64,000 nucleotides of DNA from Blasia pusilla (taxonomy: Eukaryota > Marchantiophyta > Marchantiopsida > Blasiales): positions 1,488,001 through 1,552,000 of the forward strand of contig CM114272.1 of the NCBI GenBank assembly GCA_050084515.1, in the 5' to 3' direction. The notes under the pieces are model-generated. The model worked only from the letters and a program-made list of their open reading frames with translations, did not search any database and was not told the DNA's origin. Made by a program: the position numbers and the translations under genes. Of this stretch, positions 33,557 to 45,661 are shown piece after piece; position 1 is the stretch's first letter, and each line of letters opens with the position of its first letter.

Positions 33557-34486
33557 TGGGACTTCATGTGAATTGCTCCATGTGGCCGTGCACTTAAGCA
33601 AATGACAAGCCCAAAAGATCTACCTCCAACTCTTTCAAGCGAATCACTCATTGTTTCTTCAAACATATCTATATTATTCGTGCAAAAACCTTCTTGATTT
33701 TTGAACACCTCTATTGACACACGTCAATCTCAATCAAGAGCATCATTCAAAATTGCTTTAAGAAATTAAATCATTCAATTACACAACGGTATGTACTAAT
33801 GTCATTGGTTCCTCCGACACTCAACACTAGAACTCACTTAAGCATCTCCTACGGCTTTAAGTAAATCTCCACCACTCTCTTTCTCTCTTGTACCTTTAGG
33901 ACAAAACTAGTGTCAGCCGATGACATGCACCAAAGTTTAAATTACTTCCCAAAATGATAATTAATTTTCAAGATTGTCAAACACCATTTTAAATCAATTT
34001 AGATCCGAACTAGAATACTAGTAGCACATAAAACAAGACTAAAAGTGCCAAGTGTATAAACCTAGTGTATAAAAATGAAAAAGAGTTCAAAAAATAAGGG
34101 GCACTCTCATTGTGAGATTTGCCCAACTCACTCACTCACTTTCTCAATTCCAATGAGTGTGGGTTCGAGGATCATTGCGAAATCATGGAGCCACTTTCCA
34201 CTAGTCCATAACACCCACCTCGAGCAACTTCAAGCAAATTTGTACCTATCTCTCTCTCTCTCTCACACATCTCACACACCTCACACACATAGAAGCCATA
34301 TTAATATTGGAGAGTGCTTTCTTGATTTACAAACACCTCTTTGCTTGACATGTGATAACCGGCCAACAAGAAATTGTTCCCCCTCCTAGGGGCAATAAGA
34401 AAAACTCTTATGTACAATGAATAGCCCTTTCATTTCCCTTTGTGGCACCCACCCTTCACTTGTATGGTACTATCATTGGCAAGATC
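33557..34486. other. Gene-free DNA with CT/CA simple sequence
   Basis: A CT then CACA-rich simple repeat lies at about 34250-34292. Next to it, 34303-34395 resembles the interior of the Helitron at 24387 (GGAGAGTGC, ACAAACACCTCTTTGCTTGACATG-type sequence), so it is probably another Helitron fragment, plus strand. Confidence 0.45.
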
Positions 34487-34850
34487 ATCACCAAATAATC
34501 CTTCTTCGAGAATATGGTGTACTCTCCTGAAGTCACATGCTAATCCTTCCTGCTTCTGCATGAAACCAAGTTTGGTACTCTCCTGAAGTCACTTGCTAAT
34601 CCTTCCTGCTTCTGTATGAAACCTAGACCAGTAGCAATATAATCACCAGATAATCCTTCTTCGAGAATATGATACTCTCCTACAGTCACTTGCTAATGCT
34701 TCCTGCTTTGCTTTTGCATGACACCTAGACCAGTAGCAATATAATCACCAGATAATCTTTCTTCGACGAGATTATGGTGTACTCTCCTGAAGTCACTTGC
34801 TAACCCTTCCTGTTTCTGCATGGAACCTAGTCAGTAGCCACATAATCCCT
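34487..34850. repeat. ~100-bp tandem repeat, about 3.5 units
   Basis: The block TACTCTCCTGAAGTCAC (one copy reads TACAGTCAC) recurs at about 34519, 34576, 34673 and 34779. It is embedded in a unit that starts ATCACCA(A/G)ATAATC (34487, 34642, 34744) and includes CCTTCCTGCTTCTGCATGA and CCTAGACCAGTAGCAATATA. The second unit lacks its first half. The array ends about 5 kb upstream of the NSP1-like gene. Confidence 0.85.
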
Positions 34851-35254
34851 CTGTGTGATGTGTTTTGAGATATGGGGAAGGAATATGAAGAATCGAGGTC
34901 TTGAGAAATGCCTTCTAGTAGCGGTCATGGTCGACTGGAGGAAGAATTGTGGCACAGGAGCAGCAGAGAGTGGAGCAGGGGGCACCGATTTGGAGGTGAA
35001 GGAGACAGATGGATACTGTTGGAGATTTGGGAATTCGAGTAGGTGATTGAGTGTACCGAACTGTCGAGGCTCCCGTCGTGATGATGATGATGATGATGAT
35101 TCCTTGATGGAGATGCGGGTACCACAAATTTCTCCACGCTTCCGCGATGCCTACTCATGACCGCCACGCTCCACCCTCTGTACACCATTGGCTCTGCACT
35201 CGTGCTGCGGTAGCTTTCTCTTCCTGTCTGTCATTCTCATGCTTTCCTTCTTTC

Positions 35255-35311
35255 TTTCATTCGTTCGTTCGTTCGTTCGTTGGTTGGTTGGTTCATTCAT
35301 TCATTCATTCA
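35255..35311. repeat. Evolving tetranucleotide microsatellite (CGTT/GGTT/CATT)
   Basis: About five CGTT-type units pass to three GGTT and then about five CATT units in one tract. This shows stepwise spread of point changes within a single array. Confidence 0.85.
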
Positions 35312-35340
35312 CATGGAGGGTCTGATCGTAAGGTTGTTCA

Positions 35341-35831
35341 ATTCTTAGCCCGACACGAGTTCCAATGAGTGCTGCGAATGGTGACCCAAATCACCCAATT
35401 CTCAGCCCGACACGAGAACCAATGAGTGCTGGGCGTTCGTGCGACCATCACGGGGCAACAATTTCCTCGTGGATGGGACAGAGTGCTGCGGAGCCCAATC
35501 ACCTCGTCCTCTCCTCAGCCTGTCCGTCCGTCGCGTAGGAAAGGTGGATGACTGCGCCACTGCCGCTTCTCGGATCAGTTGCCGCGTGCGCAGCAACCGC
35601 CCAGAATGGTTGTCGAGATCATGGGATCTAGAGAGCATCTCTTTCTCTCTCTCTCTCTCCCAGGGCCCGGGGTCTATGGTCGCAAGGCTACGACAAGCAC
35701 TACTTAATGAGTACAGTCTCTCTCTGTGTGTAATTACACCCATCCCAGTCTCAAGCACCGTCCAACCAGGGCGACGGGTCTATGGTCGAAAGGCTACGAC
35801 AGGCACTCCTTAATGAGTGTAGTGTCTCTCT
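35341..35831. repeat. Two pairs of short direct repeats
   Basis: Pair 1: 34 bp at 35341-35374 and 35398-35431 (core AGCCCGACACGAG). Pair 2: about 55 bp at 35671-35725 and 35777-35831 (starts GGTCTATGGTCG, ends AGTCTCTCT-like). A further related piece, TGTCGAG(A/G)TCATGGG, occurs near 35613 and 35875. The pattern indicates repeated local duplication. Confidence 0.8.
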
Positions 35832-38416
35832 AAAACCAATCAATCCATTCTTTCTCTCTTGTAATCTGAGAACTGCTGTCGAGGTCATGGGGTCTTGAGA
35901 GGATTTCTAGCTTTTAACATACGCACGCAAATGGCATGGTACTGTAGGGGGGATCCTGTGGACTGTAACACGCTGCAATAATTCTCTCTCTGGTGGAGTT
36001 TCAAAGCCCATGGCCCTCCTGCGTTCCTGTGGACAATAGAGCGCTTCTGAACTTCTGAAGACGATAGATCACTGCATGCTTTCTGTTTGTGGAAGCGCTG
36101 GCCACAGCCATTGGAAGAAGAATGGTGCAGTATGCGCTTAGCAATTACTGCTGCAGCATTGTGTGCGCTCTTGCTGACCTGCGGATGTCGGAATGCGATC
36201 GACTCTTAGCGCCGCTGAATAGTGGCACTTAAGCTTCCTATTCCTGTCGCAGTTATCGGAAGCTCTTTTGAGCGACGAGCAACTCGAACCGACTGGCTGC
36301 CACAATTTTGAGGTTGGTGGGCGGCGTTCTCGATACCTCCTCTTCGCTCTCTCCGTCTCCCATTCTTTCCAACCCGTTCGTCAGACATGGAATCACTGAT
36401 CTGGATTCACAGCGTTAAGAAGTCTGATGTTTGTCTCAGTGGATGAATTATTTGCTCATGTATTTTCTTCAGCTTTTTCTTCTCATCCTGGGAGTTGCAT
36501 TGAGGTTTGAGCCGACACCTCTTTGATCCTCTTATGATCTCTTCAACCATAGTGGTAAATTCGAGATGGGGATCATACAGCTACTACTAGTCCGAAAAAT
36601 CCTTACCCTGGATTGGCATCACCAAGAGACGAGCACCAAAGAAGTTGTCAATTGCCAAAGCTGGTCGAAAGCTTACACAGGTGAGATGTGGATCCAGTGA
36701 GGAGTAGGTCGTACCATTCCGAGCGTTTTGAAATGTGCAGTCCCCCCCGTACCTGCACCTCTCACTGGTAGTTGCCGCTATTCATCTCATGCGATCTCTG
36801 GTAGTCGGGTTGGAGAACAATGTGGGCTATCGTAGTTGCTCTCAATTCCCATATCTGGATCTCAAATGAAGTAAGGTGGGTCCACATACTATTCAAACCC
36901 TCGAGCAGTGCCTGAGCTCAAGAACAGAGTCGGACTTCATCAGAAACGGTGGAAGACCAACGATTTGAATTAGTTGCTGCCGGAGCGCGAGAATCGATAT
37001 CAGAATCTAGTGCAACTGCACTGTGAATTGCAGACCGAGTTTCTCGCCTCGTAAAGCCAGCTGTAGGTGGTTGGCTTTATGCGAAATCCGTGAGGAAGTA
37101 GCACCATGCGCCGGTGACAGGATGCACCAATCCTCGGATTATTCTCTTCGCACATACAACCGACCCCAGCTCTGCCTTCTCCTCAGCACTGTACCGCAAT
37201 GACCGATCATTGTCGTGGATCTATGGATTTTCACAGCTTGTTTTATCCACGCTTTGTCCTGTTCCCTCGATATGTGGGCCTGTGCAGTGAGTCAGCTCTG
37301 AAACCTCGTGTGAGAGGCTGAGAACGACCTCCACATTCGGGATCCGAGCTCATTTTTATGACAAACATGTGTACCCGCACTGGAACTCTGAAGCTCCACA
37401 GGAGTCTCTGTCTGAAGAGTCTCCCGTGAGAGGACCTCTCAGCTATCTTTACCCCAGGCAGTGCCTTGTCTTCCAGCAACCGGCAGATTTTCATCGGTGT
37501 GGGCCCACGAGCTTCTAACTCACACAGCGTCTATGTCTATCACGTAGTGCCTATCGTAGCTTTTGGGATCATAGACCTGCGCCCTGCGTGTATTGGATGG
37601 TGTGGGTGTCTTGGAAATTGGGAATCTGCAATGGAACAGGAGGAAGGGAGAGAGCAGTGGGCCCGCGCGAGCTAGAGTTGGGATTAATAAAAGGATGCGA
37701 ATGTTTGGAGCCCTGTCAGCAAAGAGACAGGGTGCATTCATCATGTAGTAGTGCCTGTGGTAGCCAGAGACGAGGTGCGAGAGCCAGGATGGGCTGAATG
37801 AAACCTTCAGAGGAGCAATCGATTGCCTTCTCGGAAGGTCTATGGTTTCCTATCTTATGCCGTTGCTGAGAGAGTTGCTGGCTCCTGGGTGTGCCTTTCA
37901 AATTTCTCGTAAACAGTGAAGGAGATGGGCATGTTTCCATGGCAGCAGAGGGAGAGAAGGGGGCAGTGAGTGAATGAATGAACGAATCAACTGATCTATC
38001 GTTCGCTTAGACCCGAGAGGCCTGTGGTTTTCGAAGAGCAGTGGCCTGTCATAGCTTGACGATCGTAGCGCTCACTGTCTGTTTGGACGATGTTCGCAAC
38101 TAGGATGGAGACGGGGCCCAAGACTTTCTCGTTCTACTCAGTCGTCCTCGAAGTACATTTGGTACATTTATGCAGAAATCTGTACCAATCTGATGCTGGT
38201 GCAATCCCTCTTTTCCCCACAATGCGACAGTCGGCCTTCTCAAAGTTTTTCACCCTTCAGAAGAGTGCCATTTCTGCGGATGACGCCTCCTGCGTAGTTT
38301 CAAGTAAACCAGAGCTCAAGCATAGTGTCTGGATGGTGCATAGAGCAGCTTACGGAGGCCCAAACTCCTAGAGGTATGCAGTTCTGTGCATCTCTTCTGA
38401 GTGTGCATTCATGCGT

Positions 38417-38515
38417 ACTTGCTACAGGTTTCTGGGTGATCTAATGGTGATGATAGATTCTCCTAACTTGCTGCAGGTGTCTGGATGAGCTATTTTAGGT
38501 GATAAGAGTCTCCTA
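38417..38515. repeat. 49-bp tandem duplication
   Basis: 38417-38465 and 38466-38515 both start ACTTGCT(A/G)CAGGT and end TCTCCTA, with about 80% identity. Confidence 0.8.
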
Positions 38516-39667
38516 CCGTAAATGCTTATGACGACAAGGCTCCAGTCTCATCCCCTCGGGTTGGAATGGTGGCTCGTGTACGGACTGGGTCATGGTGAAG
38601 GATCTCTACTGAGCTTAATGGGGATATACAGGGATTTAGGCAAATCAAATCGAAACTTGGAAGGACTTTCCTGATACTGGAACCCAATGAACATCCGTAA
38701 TTCTAAGGTGGTGGTGAAAGTGTGTAGCTGGAGTTGGGGGACGGTTTGACTGGTAGTATGGTCTTCTTCTCTTTTTAATGTTGAAAAGTGAACGACCATA
38801 AACCCGAAGAGGCAGTCGAAGAGTAGTACCTTGTTGGGTGTTCACGAGGTGTGGCACCATCAGCATCTGGGTGAGTCCCATCTCACCAGGATATCATTCG
38901 CCACAGGTTGAGAGCTGAGGATCATGAATTGGATGGGTGAAGTTCGGTCACAGGCTTAGGAGAAGAATGTTGAGCCAACCGTTTACGTGCATGAACATCC
39001 CAAAGGTCTTACAATGGCCGTTCTGGCAGCTTAAGCTCTCAATGGTTCTCGTAGCTCAAGGTCTTTTAGAGCCCACCTAGGATTCCACAAGTGTGAATCT
39101 GGAAGCAGTACCGAGTGGATACGTAAGGCGGTGACTGAAAGGCCCTGTTGGTGGAACGAATGTTCAACCCAAGAGAAATTTCTTGTGGAAAAGTGTAGGA
39201 TCCACGAGTGAGTGGTATAGTGAGGGATGGCAGCACTGTAAGTTTACTCTCTGGTAAAGCATACTTCACATTCATCGGAGAGTGATGTCTGAGAATTGCT
39301 ATGCAGCAGAGGATCTCGAAAGCTTTGGTGCATAAAGATGGTGAATGACTTTACTCGAATAGGGTTCTGGACTAATTCATGCACTTGTACTGCTGGTGCT
39401 ACCTGTTGAATTTCAGCGAAGTGTAACTATTGTCGTAGTAAACCTTGATCACTATAGGCAGAGGTCAAATTTGAAGAAATCTGTCAATCGAGTGTCCTTG
39501 AGGTTTGAGATACTTGTCTGTTATCTAAATATTCAGTTACATGGAGCTAATTCTACGAATTCGGTTGTCAGTGGCCTTACGAGCAGAACGTGGAGAAGAG
39601 ACGGTGCGCTCGATTGGATGGAAGAAATGTGAAATAGCATGAAGCTGCATGTATTCGCTTAGGCACG

Positions 39668-39900
39668 GATCATTGCAATCTCTCCTTTGACAGCTAGGGG
39701 CTACACACACCTCACTGGTTGTCATGTTTCCTACCGATGGAGCAACAGTCGGCTGGTGTGCCTGCGAGGATGAGTTCTGGTTTGCACAGATCATGGCTAT
39801 CTTTCCGTTGACAGCATTGGGCTATACAGACATCACTGGTCTTCAGGTGCCCTACTGAAGGAGCCATAGTCAGCTGGTTTACTGCGATGATGGGTTCTAA
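39668..39900. repeat. 113-bp tandem duplication spanning the NSP1-like start codon
   Basis: 39668-39780 and 39789-39900 are homologous throughout (starts GATCAT, shared CTCACTGGT/ATCACTGGT, GGAGC-A-AGTC-GCTGG, and ATG(A/G)GTTCT near the end). The second copy supplies the start codon of the NSP1-like gene at 39887/39890. The first copy has an ATG at 39770 at the equivalent position. Confidence 0.85.
39770..39811 (+). promoter_or_regulatory. Candidate upstream ORF (13 codons), duplicate of the true start
   Basis: The ATG at 39770 aligns with the gene's second ATG at 39890 through the 113-bp duplication. It lies in the same reading frame and is closed by TGA at 39809-39811. If the transcript includes this segment it would be a short upstream ORF that could dampen translation of the main frame. 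The transcription start is unknown, so this is a possibility only. Confidence 0.4.
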
Positions 39901-42900
39901 CCTGTTAGAGGATGTATGGTCAGATTTACTGCTTTCTCATCGTACGTCTTCCTGCCTGAGAGATGTCGACTCGGACGCCGAGATGAGGGAGGTGGCTGAT
40001 CTATTACCTGAGAAGCAAGAGGCAGTATCTGCAAGGAACACTAGTCTTTCAGCGGTGTTCGACTCAATGGATGCTGAGAGGAGTCTCGAAACACTTGACG
40101 TTTTGGGTCAGCAGGCATCCTCAGTCCTTGACCATTCTGAGGGGACCACGGGAGTACATTGGCTGGAGGAGAAGATGGTAGGAGAGAGAGAACCTAAGAG
40201 ACAGAAGTCTGATGACAGTAGCCAAAGAACTACTTCAGAGGAAGGGTCTATACTTAGCACAAGCCCCAGTACTCTAACTTTTCCTCCAACAGTGCAGATC
40301 CTGTCAGTCCAGGGTCTTGAGAAGCCAAAGATTGATTCTCATACAGATGAGAGGCCTTCCGAAGTCTTTATGTCCACTCTGGACTCCCCTTCCCGCCAGC
40401 AACTTGTTCTGGAGGCGGCATTTCAAATTTCAAGTTCGGATAGCACATGCCATGCCTCACAGAAGCTGAAACCTCGTGCGAAAAGTGTTGAAAGTATCAG
40501 CCGTGGGTTGCCTGAACCCCTCAGTTTGGTGAAAACAGCCAATACTAACCAGGACCATGAGAAAGACCAGAACGTGAGTCCCAATGTGCTTCGACCTCTA
40601 TCAGTGTGTGGACAAGGAATGAAACTTGTTGCACCGTCTCAACCCGAATTATCAAACCAGGTAAGGGATGACAAGTCGGGAAGCCACGTGGACTTCGTCG
40701 AAAGAAATAAAGGAGGGCGGGTGATATCGAGTTCAGGCCCATTTGTTGATTCGGGTTTGCCAAGGGAGTCCCGGTGGGCAGAACAGCTGTTGATGGAATG
40801 TGCAATGGCAATTTCGTCCAAGAATTTTGTGAGGACCCAACATCTCATGTGGGTCTTGAATGATCTGGGCAGCCTCACTGGTATGTTTGAGCTTTCCCTT
40901 AGTGTTGTTATAGGACTTTCTGTGCTTTCTTCTTCAGATTTACATTCGGAAGTAAAATCAAAAGATGACGCTCAATTCTCTTCTGCAAAAAGATTTCTAT
41001 GACTAGAATAAACATGTGATTTTGTGACTTCTGAAGAATCAGTTCGCAGCAGTCTCTGTCTATTGTGTCAGTGCACCATGGTGAATTGTTTCTTATTTTG
41101 GATCATGATTAACACAGAGTATAAGGGTAGTTGAAGGATTTTTAGGAATCCCGTTGCTATCACTTTTCTAGTCGGCAAAAGCCAGTAAATAATCCTTAGC
41201 TATTTCGTTAACAATTCTGGAGTCAATGCGTGAAATCTCCCATGAGTCTTGTTGACTGTCTACCCATTTGGCAAAATTTGAATCCGTCTTAGAGCCCCAG
41301 TAACCAGTGATGCCTACATGAAATGTGACACAGATTTGAATATCGAGAGACTGTAGGAGTGGAGCTGCGGAGTTCATTTTACTGTCTGTTTCACCATCTA
41401 CATCTAGAGATACACCCACTTGTCCTATCACAGAGCCCCAGGAAATCAAATAGGGGATTTTTTGTGTATCATGAGATTTATCCTGGAGAGTGGCATGTAG
41501 TACTCAAACTTTTCCTCTCATGGCTAATGATGTCTTTTCTTCCTGGAATCAACTTGTCCGGAAATGGGAATGCGGTACACACCACAAAAACTCCCAACTC
41601 TGCAAAGCCATGGTCATTCCAGGCACGGTTCATGGTTGTGAAGCCTTGTGGCCAGCCCCTAAGACTAAGCAAAGGGAATGGATGTCCCACAGAAACTCTC
41701 CATACTACACTGCCTTGGATTTAGGAAAACTCTCCATGACCTGCTGCTGGCTGAGGGTTCCAATTGAGATTGATGATATCAAGAATATAATCACATGCCT
41801 CTGGCATGTCGAGGTTATGAATGATGACGATCGCAGTCTCTTTTTTGCAAGAGCTTTCAGAGGAGCTGCTCAAAACTTCTATCTCATCTGATAAACACCA
41901 AATGCCCTGGGAGTGGAGGTGCAATCGGTCTGGTAAAAAGGGTAAAAGGATGTAGAGCTCGAGAACTGCATAGGGTTCCTAGAGACTGGAACCGGATCTC
42001 CTAGGTGGATCCAGATGTATTGGTGACTCTTAAAATGAAGAGACAGGATTGGATTGCTGTGGATGGGACATCTGACAATGATGTGAGGTGAATATAGTGT
42101 TAGATGAGAGGCAGAGACAGGCGTCATGAAAGAGTGATCACTTTAGGTGAACGTGTTACACAGCTTACTGTGGAGAAGTCAGGACATCCATTGAATTTTT
42201 GCTGAGGAGTTATTCTCCCATCAATTTTGAAGTAGAGGATTATTGCCTCATCTCCTTTATTATCTGGAAGCTCTGTGAATTTCAAAGTCAACATCTCTTG
42301 ACCTACATTCAGTTTCTTGCACCTTAGTGTAAAGACACTCAGGATGACAACAGAGATTGATTGTTGAGACTATTAATGTTGGGGAAACCAGAAATTTCCA
42401 GCCACTTGAATCAGAGAAAATTTGCATGCTGGGGATACGATGTATTCGCTGTTAAATGGCCTCCAGGAAAGTGAATCCAAACACTAACCATACCTTCAAC
42501 CAGCTGAGCTATCTTCCTGGTGGAATGTCTGCCAACTTTACAAGTGTCTTGTTAAGCCCCGGCACCATCTTCACGGATAGTTTGGATGCGTTCCCAGATG
42601 GCCCCTCCTGTAAATCTATGAGATTTATCTCCGACTCCAATCAAGTTAGGCAGACTCTTTTGACAATTGAATTGCTTTGTTAAGGGTTGATTGCCTGGGT
42701 GATGTAAGGTGTACTCATGCCACTAATGTCCGCAGATTACTTATAGAGCTATTCTGTGTGCTTTTGGCAGGAGATGCAAATCAAAGACTGGCCGCACATG
42801 GTCTCAAGGCCCTATTCTGTAGAGTCACTGGAACTGGTGAAACAGATTTGTCTGATCCGATGATGGGGAAAATCGACGCTAGTCCGAAAGTTGTTCATCG

Positions 42901-43831
42901 AGCTCTTCTGAAGTTTCATGACGTGAATCCCTGGCATCAGATAGTCTACACCGTGGCCAACTCGGTCATGCTGGACTACTTTGAGGGTGAGGATAAAGTT
43001 CACGTGATTGACATTGGGGTGAGCCAAGGTACTCAGTGGCCCACCTTTATTGAGGCACTTGCCACACGAGCTTCAGGCGCACCCTCTCTGCTGAGATTGA
43101 CCGTAGTTAAAGAAGATGAAGGAGTTGGATTTTCATCAGGAGCTTCACCGACAGACTTCATGTCCCGCTTGGAGCGCTTTGCTAAGCTCATGGGTATCAA
43201 CATTGTGCTGAGCACTGTTACTAGCTCACTCCAGAAACTGACTGGAGAAATGTTGGGATTGAGAGAAGGCGAAGCACTGGCAATTTGTGCTCAATTTCGT
43301 TTACACAGACTTCCAGAAACTGCTGGATACGGGAAGCTGGAAGGAAGTGGTACCAGTGAGTTGTCATCTCCTCGAGATTCCTGCCTGAAATTCCTGTATG
43401 GTTTGAAGCCTAAAGTGGTCATCCTGAGTGAAAATGATGCAGATCATCTCTCGTCTGATTTCCTGATGCGTTTCTATCCAGTTGTAGACTACTTTTGGAA
43501 GTTTCTAGATTCCACGAGCTTTTCATTCCTCGGAAAACAATGCGAGGAGAGACAAATTATTGAGAGCGAGATGGCTCTGGCCATGATCAACAACGTGGCC
43601 TGGGAAGGAGGAAAAAGACTGGAAAGGAACGAGTGTCACATGAGCTGGGCAATGCGTATGAAAAGAATAGGGTTTGTGCCTCTTCTGCCAAGAGAGGAGA
43701 TACTAGACAATGTCAGGGGCCTAATCAGAAAGTACGACGCTAACTGGGACTATGCAATTGATGCGAATTGCGTGGTTCTCCTGTGGAAACACCAACCGGT
43801 CACCTTTTCTTCCGTTTGGAAGCCTGATTAA
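39887..43831 (+). CDS. NSP1: GRAS-family transcription factor, NSP1-like (two exons: 39887-40880 and 42771-43831)
   Basis: Spliced length is 684 residues. Exon 1 encodes a divergent Ser/Glu-rich amino-terminal region with a basic EPKRQK patch. The GRAS domain then starts at about residue 296 (RWAEQLLMECAMAIS, first leucine-rich heptad). Exon 2 continues DANQRLAAHGLKAL, LKFHDVNPW, the VHIID-type motif VHVIDIGVSQGTQWP (from about residue 408), ICAQFRLHRLP, VILSEN, FWKFLDSTSFSF, and the closing SAW region LIRKYDANWDY...FSSVWKPD. The VHVIDIGVS-x-G-x-QWPT form, the RKYD-x-NW segment and the W-x-x-QLL opening are characteristic of NSP1 within GRAS. NSP1 pairs with NSP2 to activate strigolactone-biosynthesis and symbiosis genes in the nucleus. 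The start ATGATG follows an in-frame stop at 39809. Angiosperm NSP1 genes generally lack this intron, as far as I know. Confidence 0.85.
40881..42770 (+). other. Intron of the NSP1-like gene (1,890 bp, phase 1)
   Basis: The donor is CTG|GTATGT at 40881 and the acceptor TTTTGGCAG|GAGATG ends at 42770. Removing it joins ...GSLTG to DANQRLAAHG without changing frame, exactly where GRAS proteins of this group read TGDAN-x-RLAAHGL. Without splicing, exon 1 would stop at 41002 and the first heptad repeat would be separated from the rest of the domain. The short ORFs inside the intron on both strands are not conserved-looking. Confidence 0.9.
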
Positions 43832-45310
43832 TCTCGACAAGCTTCTCACCTGGGAAGCCAGATTCTGCCTACAGAACTTGGCTCCAATCGCATGGTTTGC
43901 GTCAAGGCTTACCTCTATTCCTCCATGCCCCTCATGTACACACTACTTCCTGCCGTCATCTCTGTCACTCCTTCATGTAAGGCAAGAAGAAGGCGCAGGT
44001 AGTACGTGCTCTTGTTGGTGAAAGAGAGTTATCGGAGCTCCCTGTCTCAAATTACGAGACATGGACACAGTAAGCGTCCTTAACAATTCTACTCCCATCG
44101 CGGAGCTCTTCCAGAAATTGCTGCCAAAAAGTGCGTGTTGACATTCCTGCGCGTCTCATCAAGTCATCGACGAGACGCTCAGGACCAAACAAGACTAGAT
44201 CATTTAGAGAACACTATGAGAAACGGATCAGAGAAGGTCTGCTCACCTGTAGAGAGCTGAGAAGTGGAGGCACACCACCCTCCAGATAGCAAGGCGTGTT
44301 CAGGTTCTTCTATTTCCTTCCCCTAATGGCGAAATGCAGCCACGAGATCCATTGGGAAAAATGAAGAAGCAAGTTTCGGCAGATTTGCACAAGCGACAGG
44401 GACTCATCATTTGGAGCCAGTTCTTGAGAGGTTGATGTCTTCAGAGGAGTGGTTCTTCGCAGACTTGTGGAGCTACAAAATTTGTGAACAATAATATCTG
44501 TGGGGCCTATCCACACAAAATAAGGATCAGTGTGGTCAGCTCGAGAGTGAGACTCATCTGTCCATAGAGAGGTGGCCAGACAACATAAAAGAGTAGAGCA
44601 GAGTTGGTCTTCTGGAGAGCTGGTAACTCTTTTGGTTGGAGAGTTTCTCAATGGCAGGATTAGTGCCATGAACATGAACACCATAGGAGCCCAATGCTTT
44701 GAGCTCCTAATCACCAAAGTGAATATTGACCATGGTTTGGTTTGGAAACCCTCAAGTCAAATAGCTTCCAAGAAAATGAAAGAGAATGAATCCACCATGT
44801 GGACAAACGGGCAGTTGGACACATCTTATATTGTGATTTTCCATGTCTAGTTTTGTAAGATATGCATTGATTTACAAGGAGATAGTGTTCCAAAAGTATT
44901 GTTTTAAAAGTATTCCTACTATTGTAATGCTTGAAAGCACTCCTTATGGTTGACATGTTCTCATCACATACATAGATCATTTGAGGGAGTTGATAATGAC
45001 ATGTTAATCACGGGGGAGGCAGGGGGAAATTAAGGTGGTGTCCTTATTTGGAGTAGTATAGGTAAGTTTATCTATGCTAAGGGCCTCTATCTAATACATT
45101 ACTAAGACATGTTGAATGAACAAGATTGATGTCCACTAAAGGGATGAATAGATAGAAATTGTTTTTTTCTCCATGAAGTGCATCATAGGGGAGTATATCA
45201 ACTTATTTGGTGCTATTCTTACAAGTCAATACTTTGTGAGGGAGGCATATGCATAGAAGAGAAGGCAATGCAAAGCAATGGACTTTGTAGTATGTGACTC
45301 ATTTTAGGGT
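43832..45310. other. Region downstream of the NSP1-like gene
   Basis: It presumably begins with the 3' untranslated region. No clear polyadenylation site can be chosen. ORFs at 44310-44850 lie on both strands and are unconvincing. It turns AT-rich beyond about 44850. Confidence 0.4.
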
Positions 45311-45454
45311 TGGAGATATTCAAGCAAGACAATAAAAAAAGATTGTAGATACTTAAGCAAGAAACTCACTGAAAAAATGATTGTAGATAATCGAACAAGA
45401 AATTCATCACAAAATGATTGTAGATACTCAAGCAAGGAACTCAATAAAAAAAAA
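45311..45454. repeat. 37-38-bp minisatellite, four units
   Basis: Units start at 45311 (shorter), 45341, 45379 and 45416. The last three begin GATTGTAGATA and contain (A/G)CAAG(A/G)AA(C/T)TCA and an A-rich end. On the minus strand the array is open for 60 codons of Leu/Phe-rich repeats, which is a consequence of the unit length and not a gene. Confidence 0.85.
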
Positions 45455-45548
45455 GGCAGAATGAATGTAAAGAGCCCAAACAACAAAAGAAAATGTGATA
45501 ATGACCTAGATTAGATGGCCATTACCAACCTTATCTTTAACCTTGTCC

Positions 45549-45661
45549 ACATGTAAAATTTTATCCATAGGGTGGATCTTTGTCATAAGATATGAGTTTT
45601 GGTGCTTTATTAGCATGTAAAGTTTTATCCATAGAGTGGATCTTTGTCAAAAGATGTGAGT
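45549..45661. repeat. 64-bp tandem duplication
   Basis: CATGTAAA(A/G)TTTTATCCATAG begins at 45550 and again at 45614. The ~48-bp homologous blocks also share GTGGATCTTTGTCA. Confidence 0.85.

Larger units (their letters stand above)
34851..39660. other. Unassigned region upstream of the NSP1-like gene
   Basis: It is more GC-rich than the DNA to its left and without transposon signatures. ORFs reach 124 codons (35439-35813) but overlap on both strands and show no domain. It contains several short tandem duplications (35341-35431, 35671-35831, 38417-38515), a GAT run (~35080-35100) and a tetranucleotide array. It may contain the promoter and untranslated exons of the gene at 39887, but I cannot place a transcription start. 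Confidence 0.4.

Noticed and set aside
35402-35813. Overlapping 118- and 124-codon ORFs on opposite strands
   Set aside because: Each is a shadow of the other over short direct repeats; neither has a domain.
41168-41891. ORFs inside the NSP1-like intron
   Set aside because: They overlap on both strands, lack domains, and lie within an intron whose removal restores a perfect GRAS domain.
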